Source of the DNA: an uncultured Roseburia sp. | GTDB lineage: Bacteria > Bacillota > Clostridia > Lachnospirales > Lachnospiraceae | NCBI GenBank assembly: GCA_947088675.1 | Contig: CAMUHN010000010.1 | Location: 1-61,694, forward strand | Direction: 5' to 3' | DNA length: 61,694 nucleotides | Part shown: in pieces, positions 26,267 to 34,726 of the stretch | How positions within the stretch are numbered: position 1 is the stretch's first letter | Layout: each line of letters opens with the position of its first letter | Translations under genes and position numbers: made by a program | The notes under the pieces: generated by a model | The model's database searches: none | What the model saw: the letters and a program-made list of their open reading frames with translations, nothing else | What the model was told of the DNA's origin: nothing

Positions 26267-27268
26267 CTACTCGATTACATTCGCAATGGAATCAATTTTG
26301 TCCAGTTCTTCCGAAGAGAATGAAGTATGACCTACAATTTTGATGTTGTCCAGAATCTGTTCGGGTTTTGACGCGCCAATCAGAACACTTGTGACATGGT
26401 TGTCCTTTAACACCCAGCTTAGTGCCATTTCAGCTAATGTCTGGCCGCGCTCGCCCGCAAGATCATTTAAGGCGGAAATCTGCGCAAGCTTTTCCGGCGA
26501 CAGGGCGGATTCGTTTAAGAAGCGTCCGTCTTTCGCAATACGGCTGTCCGCAGGGATTCCGTTTAAGTAGCGGTTCGTCAGCATACCCTGTGCAAGCGGT
26601 GAGAATGCGATAATGCCTTTCTTTAAGTCATAAGCTGTTTCCTTTAAGCCATTTTGCTCGATGGTGCGGTCAAAAATGGAATAACGGTTCTGATTGATAA
26701 TAAACGGACATTTCAGCTCGTCCAGAATGGCGGATGCTTTTCTTAACGTATCGCCGTCATAATTCGACAAACCAACATAAAGCGCTTTTCCGCTTTTTAC
26801 AATCGAGTCCAGGGCGCCCATTGTCTCTTCCAGCGGAGTGTTCGGATCCATCCGGTGATGATAATAGATATCCACATAGTCAACGCCAAGACGTATTAAA
26901 CTCTGGTCCAGACTTGCAATCAGATATTTGCGGCTGCCCCAGTTGCCATAAGGGCCTTCCCACATATCATAGCCGGCCTTTGTGGAGATTACCAGTTCGT
27001 CCCGGTAAGATACAAAATCGTCCTGTAAGATTTTGCCGAGGTTGCGTTCTGCGCTCCCTGGTTTTGGGCCATAATTGTTTGCAAGGTCAAAATGTGTGAT
27101 GCCGTTGTCAAATGCGGTGCGGCACATGGCTTTCATATTGTCAAAGTTGTTGTTGTCGCCGAAATTGTGCCAAAAACCCAAAGAGACAATAGGAAGTTTT
27201 AATCCGCTGTTTCCGCAGGATTCATACTGCATGGTTTCATAGCGGTTCTGATCTGCTGTGTAAGACAT
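26267..27268 (-). CDS. Aldo/keto reductase (YghZ/Gpr-like)
   Basis: The 333-aa TIM-barrel protein has the catalytic tetrad: Asp and Tyr in DLANNYGPKPGSAE, Lys in ISTKAGYDMW, and His in YYHHRMD. The NADPH-binding end VLIGASKPEQILDNI is present. The segment GPYGNWGSRKYLIASLDQSLIRLGVDYVDIYYHHR is characteristic of the YghZ (L-glyceraldehyde 3-phosphate reductase) group, which detoxifies aldehydes. The gene stands alone on the reverse strand with AAAGGAGAAA before the ATG. The substrate here is inferred from family only. Confidence 0.9.
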   Translation of the reverse strand: MSYTADQNRYETMQYESCGNSGLKLPIVSLGFWHNFGDNNNFDNMKAMCRTAFDNGITHFDLANNYGPKPGSAERNLGKILQDDFVSYRDELVISTKAGYDMWEGPYGNWGSRKYLIASLDQSLIRLGVDYVDIYYHHRMDPNTPLEETMGALDSIVKSGKALYVGLSNYDGDTLRKASAILDELKCPFIINQNRYSIFDRTIEQNGLKETAYDLKKGIIAFSPLAQGMLTNRYLNGIPADSRIAKDGRFLNESALSPEKLAQISALNDLAGERGQTLAEMALSWVLKDNHVTSVLIGASKPEQILDNIKIVGHTSFSSEELDKIDSIANVIE

Positions 27269-27412
27269 GATTTTTCTCCTTTTTTATAGAATGATTGGTA
27301 CGATTATAATTATCTTACCATAACTTTAATTGCCTGTCATTAAAAATAATGAAGTTCTTAAACTGCGTGATGCTGTTGGAAATCCCTAGAATAGACAGGC
27401 GTGCAGGAATTT

Positions 27413-27477
27413 TGCCGAAAACTTTTTGAAAATCCGTCTTTTCTTTGACAAACATTTTTTTTTTGGAAAGCTATAAT
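27413..27477 (+). promoter_or_regulatory. spoIIE promoter with 21-bp spacer and Spo0A-like boxes
   Basis: A consensus TTGACA (27445-27450) and TATAAT (27472-27477) are separated by 21 bp, too long for an ordinary sigma-A promoter. The spoIIE and spoIIG promoters of B. subtilis have the same odd spacing and need Spo0A. TGCCGAA (27413-27419) differs by one base from the Spo0A box TGTCGAA, and TTTGACA (27444-27450) differs by one base from its complement and overlaps the -35 box. Confidence 0.7.
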
Positions 27478-27514
27478 CGGTGAATGCATTAGAAATGGAA
27501 AAGAGGGGATTGTC

Positions 27515-29377
27515 ATGAAGAAAACGAACATGAGACAAATGATAATTGGTCTGTTGGGAAGCGCGATGTGCGCCGTCAATTTAATGGGATGTTATCCGCT
27601 GGTGCCGGCATGGTTTGCCGCGTTATATCTGGAGGATACAAGCGCGCTGCTGATCACCGGGGTGATGTACATAGGAATGTTGTTTTTTATGCCGTTTACC
27701 GCAATTGTGAAATACGGGATTGTTCTGCTGGCGCTGATTGCGGCGATTCGGCTCGTGGAATGGGCGAATGAGGGGTGCCCGGCACAGATCGGAGCAATGC
27801 TTGCGGCCGGAATTACCATGATTATGTCGTTTGGCGGCAGCCTGCTGGAGTGGAAAAACCAGCCGGCGGCGTTTATTGTAATTCTGGAAGGTGTTTTTAT
27901 TTTTGGAATGGTTGTTATTTTAAACAGAATTTTTCATATTATATTGGGATGGAGGCCGGCAGAAAAGATTGTGGAGACGCCCGAACGCATCAACCAGGAG
28001 GAAAAGCTTCTAAATTATGCGGAGTCTTTCCTTGGACTTTCGAAAATATTTCATTCGATGAGTACAGAGCGCAGGCAGTATACATCGGACGAGCTGGTAC
28101 AGATTCAAAGCGAACTGACAAACCGGGTATGCGCAAACTGCGACAGCTGCGCCGTCTGCTGGGACAGGGATTCGCAGCCGCTTTATGGGCTCCTCACACA
28201 GCTGGTATCTTCCGTTTTTGCGGGCGAGTTTCGAAATCGAAACGAGGAGAGCGCCGAGCTGGCGACAAAAGAATGGGGGCAGTACTGTAAAAAGAGCAGA
28301 GATATGGTGGAGGAAGCGGTGCATGTCTTTGAGCGTGTCAGTTTAAATCATGCATGGTATAATCGACTGCTGGAAAACAGGCAGATTATCGCAGAGCAGC
28401 TGGATGCCATGGCGTTTATTATGCAGGACTGCGCCAGGGAGGAGAGTGTGCTTGACGAGAAAGAAAAACATGCGCTTGCAGAGATTCGCTACCGTGCCAA
28501 GGAAAACGGGATTGTTGTGGAAGAAATCCATCTGACCGGTATGGTGGACGGACATATCAGGCTGGAAACCCGTCTTAAGAGTCGAAGAGGAGGGTGTATT
28601 TCGCTGAAGACATTCCTTGCCGCAGCCGGCAGCGCGCTGGGCTGCCGTATGAGAGCCGCGGCGGAATCAAAAAGCTTTATCTCGAAAGAGGCGGCGCCGT
28701 TTGTGTTTTATGAGGATACGCTGTTTCGCAGCGTACAGGGAATTGCAAGGCAGAAGAAAGACGGCGCCGTGATTTCAGGAGATAATTTTTCGTTTCTGGA
28801 GCTGGACCGGGGCGAGCTGCTTTTAGGGCTTTCGGATGGCATGGGATCCGGAAGCACGGCCTGCAAAGAAAGCGAGATGGTGCTTGACCTGGTGGAGCGT
28901 TTTCTGGAAGTAGGTTTTTCCATCGAGACAGCAATACGGATGATGAATTCCACAATGGTGATGAAAGGCGCATGCGATCTCTATTCTACTATGGATTTAT
29001 GCAAAGTAAACCTGTATAATGGAATGGCAACGCTCTATAAAATTGGCGCGGCTGCGACCTTTATCCGCAGCGGGGATAAGGTCTCGTGTATCCGCTCCGA
29101 AAACCTGCCGGTCGGAGTGAATGCGCAGGCAGATATCGAGACGCACGAGGTAAAGCTTTTAAGCGGAGATTTTATTGTGATGGTGACAGACGGCGTATTG
29201 GAAGATCTGCATGTGCAGAATCCGATCGAGACAGTGACAGAGATCATAGAGAGCATTGAGACAAATAATGCAGGTATTCTGGCGAAAAAGATGATGGAAC
29301 GTATTATGCTGTTTACCGGGGGAAAGGTACAGGACGATATGACGATTCTTGCCGCGAGCATATGGGCGAAAGCATAG
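27515..29377 (+). CDS. spoIIE: Stage II sporulation protein E
   Basis: SpoIIE is a membrane PP2C phosphatase that dephosphorylates SpoIIAA-P, freeing sigma F in the forespore, and links this to the polar septum. The 620-aa protein has hydrophobic segments in residues 8-160 (roughly five, against about ten in the 827-aa B. subtilis protein), a central region, and a C-terminal phosphatase domain with metal ligands in LLGLSDGMGSGSTA, FIVMVTDGVLED and QDDMTILAA. The middle contains NRVCANCDSCAVCW, a Cys cluster of unknown role. AGAGGGG precedes the ATG. Confidence 0.95.
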   Translation: MKKTNMRQMIIGLLGSAMCAVNLMGCYPLVPAWFAALYLEDTSALLITGVMYIGMLFFMPFTAIVKYGIVLLALIAAIRLVEWANEGCPAQIGAMLAAGITMIMSFGGSLLEWKNQPAAFIVILEGVFIFGMVVILNRIFHIILGWRPAEKIVETPERINQEEKLLNYAESFLGLSKIFHSMSTERRQYTSDELVQIQSELTNRVCANCDSCAVCWDRDSQPLYGLLTQLVSSVFAGEFRNRNEESAELATKEWGQYCKKSRDMVEEAVHVFERVSLNHAWYNRLLENRQIIAEQLDAMAFIMQDCAREESVLDEKEKHALAEIRYRAKENGIVVEEIHLTGMVDGHIRLETRLKSRRGGCISLKTFLAAAGSALGCRMRAAAESKSFISKEAAPFVFYEDTLFRSVQGIARQKKDGAVISGDNFSFLELDRGELLLGLSDGMGSGSTACKESEMVLDLVERFLEVGFSIETAIRMMNSTMVMKGACDLYSTMDLCKVNLYNGMATLYKIGAAATFIRSGDKVSCIRSENLPVGVNAQADIETHEVKLLSGDFIVMVTDGVLEDLHVQNPIETVTEIIESIETNNAGILAKKMMERIMLFTGGKVQDDMTILAASIWAKA

Positions 29378-29395
29378 ACGGGGAAGGGGTTTTAA

Positions 29396-30892
29396 ATGAC
29401 AGAAGAAGTGCTGCGAAACATACAAAAAGAGAAAATGACAGAACGAGGCGACCATATTATCGTCGGTGTTTCCGGAGGGGCGGATTCTGTCTGTCTTCTG
29501 CTTGTGTTAAAGGAACTGGCAGAGCGGCTTCATATTTCACTGGAGGCGCTGCATGTGGAACACGGCATACGCGGGGAGGAGAGCAGAGCGGACGCGCGGT
29601 TTGTCAGACGGTTGTGCGAGAGGGAGAAGATTGCATGTAAGGTGATGTCTGTCGACGTCCCCGCTTATGCCGCATCAAAGCGGCTTGGCCTGGAGGAGGC
29701 GGCGCGGATCCTGCGTTATCGCTGCTATAGAAAGGCCGCGGAAAGAAACTGTAAGGAAGGGAGAAAATGCAGCGTTGCGCTGGCGCATCATGCCGATGAT
29801 AATGCGGAAACACTGCTGTTTCATCTGATTCGTGGAAGCAGTATGGACGGACTTGGCGGCATACGGCCGGTACGGGATCTTATGGAAAAGGTGCTGCTGA
29901 TTCGTCCGCTGCTTACCGTGACGAGAGCGCAGATTGAAGATTATCTGAAGACGAGGGGGCAGACTTATTGCGTAGATGCGACGAATACGGATTTGTCCTG
30001 CAGCCGAAACCGTATACGTCATGCGGTTTTTCCGGAGTTATGCAGATTAAACGGCAGGGCGGTGCAGCATATGGCAGGCAGCGCGGCGGAGCTTTTGCAA
30101 GCGGCCGAATTTATTGATATTTCTGCCAATAACGTATTAAAACGTATTCGACATTGGGAAAGAAACGCGCAGCTGCTTCACAGGGGGATATTGGAGTATC
30201 CGCAGATTTTGCAGCGGCGGGCAGTTTATCTTGCGATCAGGGAAGCGGCGGGGAGCGCCATGGATCTTGGAAGCGTGCATGTGTCGGCTGTCCTTGACCT
30301 GTTTTTAAAGCAGACAGGAAAAAAAATTTCACTTCCGTACGGTCTTATGGCAGAGCGAAGCTATGAGTATGTCGTGATTGCCGGATGCGGGGAAGATCAT
30401 TATGCTGTAAAAGATACGCGAAATTGCCGGCACGGGCAAAAGACTGACGCTGCACCCGGGGAAGAGCCGTCTTATATACTGACGGAAGAGCGGATGCGGC
30501 TGCTGGAGCAGGGGGAGACGTTAGCAATCCATATGCAGGATGCTGTATTTTTTCTAAAAAGAATAAAATTTTCGGGAAATATGGAAGAAATTACAAAAAA
30601 CAAGTATACGAAATGGTTTGATTATGGTAAAATAAACGTTGGACTTTGTATACGAAAGCCAAAGAGCGGCGATTTTCTGGTGTTCGACAATGGCGGACAC
30701 AGAAAGAAATTAAAAGATTATATGGCGGCAGAAAAGATTCCGATGAGAGAGAGGGGGAAACGCTGGGTAATTGCATCAGATTCCCATGTTCTCTGGTTTG
30801 TGGGCGGCCGTATCAGCACATTTTACAAAGTGGAAACGGAAACAGAATACGTACTGGTAATAACAAATCATACGGTACAGGAAAGGCAGTAG
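29396..30892 (+). CDS. tilS: tRNA(Ile)-lysidine synthetase
   Basis: TilS modifies the wobble cytidine of tRNA-Ile(CAU) to lysidine. The 498-aa protein shows the PP-loop SGGADS (residues 25-30), ALHVEHGIRGEESRADARFV, ALAHHADDNAETLLFHLIRGSSMDGLGGI and the SRNRIRHAVFPEL motif, then a C-terminal TilS domain ending in GRISTFYKVETETEYVLVI. GGGAAGGGG precedes the ATG. The order tilS-hpt-ftsH is conserved in Firmicutes, and spoIIE upstream also matches Bacillus. Confidence 0.96.
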   Translation: MTEEVLRNIQKEKMTERGDHIIVGVSGGADSVCLLLVLKELAERLHISLEALHVEHGIRGEESRADARFVRRLCEREKIACKVMSVDVPAYAASKRLGLEEAARILRYRCYRKAAERNCKEGRKCSVALAHHADDNAETLLFHLIRGSSMDGLGGIRPVRDLMEKVLLIRPLLTVTRAQIEDYLKTRGQTYCVDATNTDLSCSRNRIRHAVFPELCRLNGRAVQHMAGSAAELLQAAEFIDISANNVLKRIRHWERNAQLLHRGILEYPQILQRRAVYLAIREAAGSAMDLGSVHVSAVLDLFLKQTGKKISLPYGLMAERSYEYVVIAGCGEDHYAVKDTRNCRHGQKTDAAPGEEPSYILTEERMRLLEQGETLAIHMQDAVFFLKRIKFSGNMEEITKNKYTKWFDYGKINVGLCIRKPKSGDFLVFDNGGHRKKLKDYMAAEKIPMRERGKRWVIASDSHVLWFVGGRISTFYKVETETEYVLVITNHTVQERQ

Positions 30893-30894
30893 AG

Positions 30895-31425
30895 ATGAAA
30901 GTAAAGAAAATTGAAAAGTTTTTATCGGAAGATGTGATTGAGAGCAGAATCAATGAACTGGCAGCAAAGATCAGTTCTTTATATGGAAATGAACCGGTCT
31001 GTCTTGTCTGCATATTAAAGGGGTCCATATTTTTTACCTGCGAGCTTGCAAAGCGTATTACATCTCCTGTAGAAATTGCATTTATGTCGGTATCCAGTTA
31101 CGGTTCCGGGACCTCTTCAAGCGGCGTTGTGCGCATTGTGCAGGATCTTGACTGCAGTATTGAGGGAAAACATGTGCTGGTGATTGAAGATATCATTGAT
31201 TCCGGAAGGACGCTTTCGTATCTGATGCAGAATTTGAAAACCAGAAATCCAAAAAGCCTGCGGCTGTGTACGCTCCTTGACAAACCGGATCGCCGTCAGG
31301 TTGACGTGCGGGTTGATTTTGTGGGATTTGTGATTCCAGATGAATATGTGGTCGGGTATGGACTTGACATAGACCAGCAGTATCGCAATCTACCGTATAT
31401 CGGGTTTGCAAAGATAGAAGAATAA
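30895..31425 (+). CDS. hpt: Hypoxanthine phosphoribosyltransferase
   Basis: The enzyme salvages hypoxanthine and guanine with PRPP. The 176-aa protein has the LKGS loop (CILKGSIFF), the flexible-loop segment MSVSSYGSGTSSSG, the PRPP motif VLVIEDIIDSGRTL and the base-binding end YVVGYGLDIDQQYRNLPYIG. The ATG chosen lies two bases after the tilS stop with GAAAGGCAG upstream and gives normal family length; a much longer in-frame extension overlaps tilS and is rejected. Confidence 0.97.
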   Translation: MKVKKIEKFLSEDVIESRINELAAKISSLYGNEPVCLVCILKGSIFFTCELAKRITSPVEIAFMSVSSYGSGTSSSGVVRIVQDLDCSIEGKHVLVIEDIIDSGRTLSYLMQNLKTRNPKSLRLCTLLDKPDRRQVDVRVDFVGFVIPDEYVVGYGLDIDQQYRNLPYIGFAKIEE

Positions 31426-31444
31426 CAGATGAAAAGGAGAGGTA

Positions 31445-33295
31445 ATGTTGGATAGTAGAAGGAATGGCAGCAGTTACAAAGGCTTTGGCATTTATCTGAT
31501 TCTGATTCTGGCTGTTGTCGGAATCTGGTACTGGTGGGACGGGAGCGGCGCGGCAAACAATTATACCAGGGCCCAGTTTGAAGATGCGGTTGAGATGGGC
31601 AAAATTGCTCAGATTTCCATTGTGCCAAATAAAGAAGTGCCGACGGGTACTGTGATGATTATATTTGAAAATGCTGCGACGGCAAGGTTGATTGTCAGCG
31701 ATACAGTAGAAATAGAAAATTACTTAAGGGAGCATGATTTTACCAATTATACGGTGGATAATCCGCCGCAGGAGAGCTGGATTTTAACGCTTCTGCCTTA
31801 TCTGATTATATTTGCGGCCATGTTTATCTTTTTCATTATACTCACAAATCAGTCGGCTGCAAACGCAGGGGGCGGCAGCAAAATGATGAACTTCGGCAAA
31901 AGCCGTGCAAAGCTGATGAACGACGACCCGCAGCGGCGCGTGACATTTACGAATGTAGCCGGCCTTGCCGAGGAGAAGGGGGAATTGGAAGAAATCGTAG
32001 ATTTTCTGCGTTCTCCGCAGAAATATACAAAACTTGGGGCCAGGATTCCCAAAGGAGTGCTTTTAGTCGGACCTCCGGGTACCGGCAAGACGCTGCTTGC
32101 GAAAGCGATTGCGGGAGAAGCGGGCGTTCCGTTTTTTTCAATTTCCGGTTCCGATTTTGTGGAGATGTTTGTCGGCGTCGGCGCGTCAAGAGTGCGGGAT
32201 CTGTTTGAGGATGCCAAGAAGAGCGCGCCATGTATTGTCTTTATTGACGAGATTGATGCGGTGGCCAGAAGAAGGGGTACCGGAATGGGCGGCGGACATG
32301 ACGAGCGCGAGCAGACGTTGAACCAGATGCTGGTGGAGATGGACGGTTTTGGCGTAAATGAGGGCATTATTGTGATGGCGGCAACAAACCGTGTCGATAT
32401 TCTCGATCCAGCCATTATGCGTCCGGGACGGTTTGACCGCAAAGTGCATGTGGGACGGCCTGATGTGCGCGGCAGAGAAGAGATCCTGCATGTGCATGCA
32501 CAGAAAAAACCGCTCGGCGACGACGTGGATTTAAAGCAGATTGCACAGACGACAGCCGGCTTTACCGGAGCTGATCTTGAAAATCTGCTGAATGAAGCTG
32601 CGATTGCAGCGGCAAAAGAGGACAGAGGATTTATCACGCAGGCTGACATCAAAAAATCGTTCGTCAAAGTGGGGATCGGAACCGAGAAAAAGAGCCGCGT
32701 AATCTCCGAAAAAGAAAAGCGGATTACGGCGTTCCATGAGTCCGGCCATGCCATACTGTTTCATCTGCTGCCGGATGTCGGCCCTGTTTATTCCGTTTCC
32801 ATTATTCCGACCGGAAGCGGCGCAGCCGGTTATACGATGCCGCTGCCGGAGAAAGACGAAATGTTTAATACAAAGGGGCGCATGCTGCAGGATATCGTAG
32901 TCTCGCTGGGAGGTCGTGTCGCCGAGGAGCTTGTGTTTGACGATATTACGACAGGCGCGTCACAGGACATCAAACAGGCTACAAGAATGGCAAAAGACAT
33001 GGTGACAAAGTACGGTATGTCAGAGAATGTCGGGCTGATCTGCTATGACAATGAGGACGACGAGGTGTTTATCGGGCGCGACCTTGCCCATGCCAGAGGA
33101 TACAGCGAGGGCGTTGCGGAGACGATAGACCTTGAGGTAAAGAGAATTATTGACGAATCGTATCAAAAGGCAAAAAAAATGATTTTAGAAAACAAAGACG
33201 TGCTGGAGTCATGTGCAAACCTGCTTCTCGAAAAAGAAAAAATCGGGCAGAAAGAATTCGAAGCTTTATTCGAAAAGAGGTGCGTACAAATATAA
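31445..33295 (+). CDS. ftsH: ATP-dependent zinc metalloprotease FtsH
   Basis: FtsH is a membrane AAA+ protease that degrades misfolded membrane proteins and some regulators. The 616-aa protein has two transmembrane segments (residues about 14-31 and 116-138), Walker A GPPGTGKT, Walker [11 protein letters not shown], the second region of homology ([15 protein letters not shown]), the zinc site HESGH, and a further acidic ligand in [21 protein letters not shown] lies upstream. Together with hpt it ends a conserved cluster. Confidence 0.97.
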   Translation: MLDSRRNGSSYKGFGIYLILILAVVGIWYWWDGSGAANNYTRAQFEDAVEMGKIAQISIVPNKEVPTGTVMIIFENAATARLIVSDTVEIENYLREHDFTNYTVDNPPQESWILTLLPYLIIFAAMFIFFIILTNQSAANAGGGSKMMNFGKSRAKLMNDDPQRRVTFTNVAGLAEEKGELEEIVDFLRSPQKYTKLGARIPKGVLLVGPPGTGKTLLAKAIAGEAGVPFFSISGSDFVEMFVGVGASRVRDLFEDAKKSAPCIVFIDEIDAVARRRGTGMGGGHDEREQTLNQMLVEMDGFGVNEGIIVMAATNRVDILDPAIMRPGRFDRKVHVGRPDVRGREEILHVHAQKKPLGDDVDLKQIAQTTAGFTGADLENLLNEAAIAAAKEDRGFITQADIKKSFVKVGIGTEKKSRVISEKEKRITAFHESGHAILFHLLPDVGPVYSVSIIPTGSGAAGYTMPLPEKDEMFNTKGRMLQDIVVSLGGRVAEELVFDDITTGASQDIKQATRMAKDMVTKYGMSENVGLICYDNEDDEVFIGRDLAHARGYSEGVAETIDLEVKRIIDESYQKAKKMILENKDVLESCANLLLEKEKIGQKEFEALFEKRCVQI

Positions 33296-33500
33296 CAGAG
33301 GAAACAGATCGGGGATTGTACAATCTGATATGGCGTCCCGCAAAGTAAGAAAATCGACTATACAAAGTATACAGTTTTTTGCCCTGAATTTTATGAACTT
33401 TGTGCAGACTTATTTTGCAATCCATGCTATTATAATACTCGTAAAACCCCCAATACATTATATAGTTTTTGCTATACCCCATAGTAAAAATACCTTCTCC

Positions 33501-33533
33501 AAAAACAGGCAGCCAACGGCTGCCTGTTTTTTT
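33501..33533 (+). terminator. Strong intrinsic terminator after ftsH
   Basis: AAACAGGCAGCC pairs with GGCTGCCTGTTT around an AAC loop and runs into TTTTTTT. It lies about 205 bp after the ftsH stop. Confidence 0.92.
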
Positions 33534-33703
33534 GTGCGCAGGGGAAGATAGCTCTTCCCTGTTCGATTCGGATCAAAGATCTGATAAAAACAATGATCTG
33601 TTTTGGGCGGCTTATAAATTTCTTAAGATGTTTTCAAGGGTACTTAAAGAAAACTCTGTTAGAATAAAGAAATAAGTTACATACAAAAAGGAGAGGGAGG
33701 TAA

Positions 33704-33768
33704 GTGTGAGAAGGACTTCTAAAGTTCGCAGCAGAGGCTGCTTCCCTAAGAAGTACGAAATCTCACAC
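33704..33768. repeat. Dispersed GTGTGAG element, copy C (nested inverted repeat)
   Basis: GTGTGAGA (33704-33711) pairs with TCTCACAC (33761-33768). Inside it ACTTCT (33715-33720) pairs with AGAAGT (33749-33754), and the centre has GCAGC-agag-GCTGC. The left arm, GTGTGAGAAGGACTTCTAAA, matches copy B at most positions, while the centre differs but still folds. It lies just upstream of the lipoprotein gene's ribosome-binding site. Confidence 0.7.
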
Positions 33769-33775
33769 AGGGAGA

Positions 33776-34330
33776 ATGAAGAGAAAAAAGATAATTGCGG
33801 TTTTGGGAGCGTTCTGTATGTTACAGGCGCTGACGGCTGGGTGCGGGTCAAACCCGGCGTCTTCGGAAAGAGCGGCAGAGGAAGAAGCAGGGGGGCAGGA
33901 GAACGATTCTGTGCCGTCAGATGATGCGCGCAAAGATACGAAAGAAGACGAGCAGGGCGCAGGAGGGCGGAGCGTTTTAGATCCGGATACTGCCGCTGCC
34001 GTCGATGCAGATTTTATAGGCAAGGTCTGGAACATAGAGGAAGATTCGTTTTTCATTGCAGAAACAAAAGTAAAAATTATGGATGACGGTTCCTGCGTGA
34101 GAAGTTCACCGGCTTCCGATGCGATTCTTTCGGAAGACCAGCTGATACAGGTTATTTATGATGCGGAAACCTGTTTTTATATCAGAGAGATGGAGGATAA
34201 CGGGGATGGCAATCAGGATGAGGAAGCCGGATCCGCGGATTTGGAGGAACACATGCCGGTCGAAATGAAAGGCAGATTTGAAAATGATGTATTCTATGCG
34301 GATGAGATACGGATGATTAAAATCTTCTGA
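33776..34330 (+). CDS. Putative lipoprotein
   Basis: The 184-aa protein has a lipoprotein signal: basic start MKRKK, hydrophobic stretch IIAVLGAFCMLQAL, and lipobox LTAGC with the lipid-carrying Cys at about residue 23. A long acidic, Gly/Ser-rich linker follows (residues 25-70), then a small domain with VWNIEEDSFFIAETKVKIMDDG and VIYDAETCFYIREM. No named family was recognised. It would be anchored outside the membrane. GGGAGA lies a few bases upstream, next to the end of repeat copy C. Confidence 0.7.
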   Translation: MKRKKIIAVLGAFCMLQALTAGCGSNPASSERAAEEEAGGQENDSVPSDDARKDTKEDEQGAGGRSVLDPDTAAAVDADFIGKVWNIEEDSFFIAETKVKIMDDGSCVRSSPASDAILSEDQLIQVIYDAETCFYIREMEDNGDGNQDEEAGSADLEEHMPVEMKGRFENDVFYADEIRMIKIF

Positions 34331-34403
34331 TAAAATGAATTGGGACATAAATCTTTAAGATGCGTCACGTTTTATCTGAATAAAGACTGATGCGCAACTT
34401 AAA

Positions 34404-34435
34404 TATCCGCCATATCGAACCGGATATAGCGGATA
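34404..34435. terminator. Hairpin between convergent lipoprotein and copA genes
   Basis: TATCCGCCATATC (34404-34416) pairs with GATATAGCGGATA (34423-34435) with a single mismatch. There is no strong T run on either side, so a terminator role is possible but not certain. The rest of the 186-bp gap shows nothing clear. Confidence 0.5.
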
Positions 34436-34516
34436 CTTGTAAACTTATTTTAGATCTTTCGCTTGTCTGATTGGCAAGGGGCTGATCACTGTTCCGTACG
34501 TCTTTTTGCTGATTGG

Positions 34517-34726
34517 TCAGGAGACAGAAATAACTTTGTAATCCTGATCTTCCACGGCTTTTTTGAGTGTTTCATCCGAAACAGTGTCCGCTGCCGTTAC
34601 GACAGCAGTACCGTCTGCGTGGCTTACCTGTGCATTTTCCACACCCGGAAGCGCTTCCAGGCACTTTTTCACCCGGGCTTCACAGTGTTCGCACATCATA
34701 CCTTCGATTTTTAAAGTTTTTGTCAT
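34517..34726 (-). CDS. Possible internal CopZ-like copper chaperone
   Basis: Within the 3' end of the copA frame an ATG is preceded by GGAGG six bases upstream (34735-34739), and translation from it gives a 69-aa protein, MTKTLKIEGMMCEHCEARVK onward, of exactly the size and layout of a free CopZ chaperone. The CxxC motif is Cys-Glu-His-Cys. If used, the same DNA would give both a fused domain and a free chaperone that passes Cu(I) to the pump. The fused reading is certain from sequence; the separate product is inference. Confidence 0.5.
   Translation of the reverse strand: MTKTLKIEGMMCEHCEARVKKCLEALPGVENAQVSHADGTAVVTAADTVSDETLKKAVEDQDYKVISVS

Larger units (their letters stand above)
33296..33775. 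other. Non-coding gap between ftsH and the lipoprotein gene
   Basis: This 480-bp gap contains no supported gene. It holds a small TATAC/GTATA dyad near 33359-33373, a TATAATAC match at 33431 without a good -35 box, a strong terminator at 33501-33533, a hairpin GGGAAGA-tagc-TCTTCCC near 33542-33559, and repeat copy C at 33704-33768. Confidence 0.6.

Noticed and set aside
30646-30894. In-frame extension upstream of hpt
   Set aside because: It overlaps the end of tilS in another frame and precedes the conserved start; the ATG at 30895 gives the normal length.
31849-32754. A 301-codon open frame on the reverse strand
   Set aside because: It lies entirely opposite ftsH, is Ser/Pro-rich without any domain, and has no ribosome-binding site. 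It reflects codon bias of the real gene.
33535-33600. Possible tRNA gene (a GTTCGATTC stretch beside a hairpin)
   Set aside because: The remaining arms and an acceptor stem cannot be formed; only the single hairpin GGGAAGA/TCTTCCC is real.
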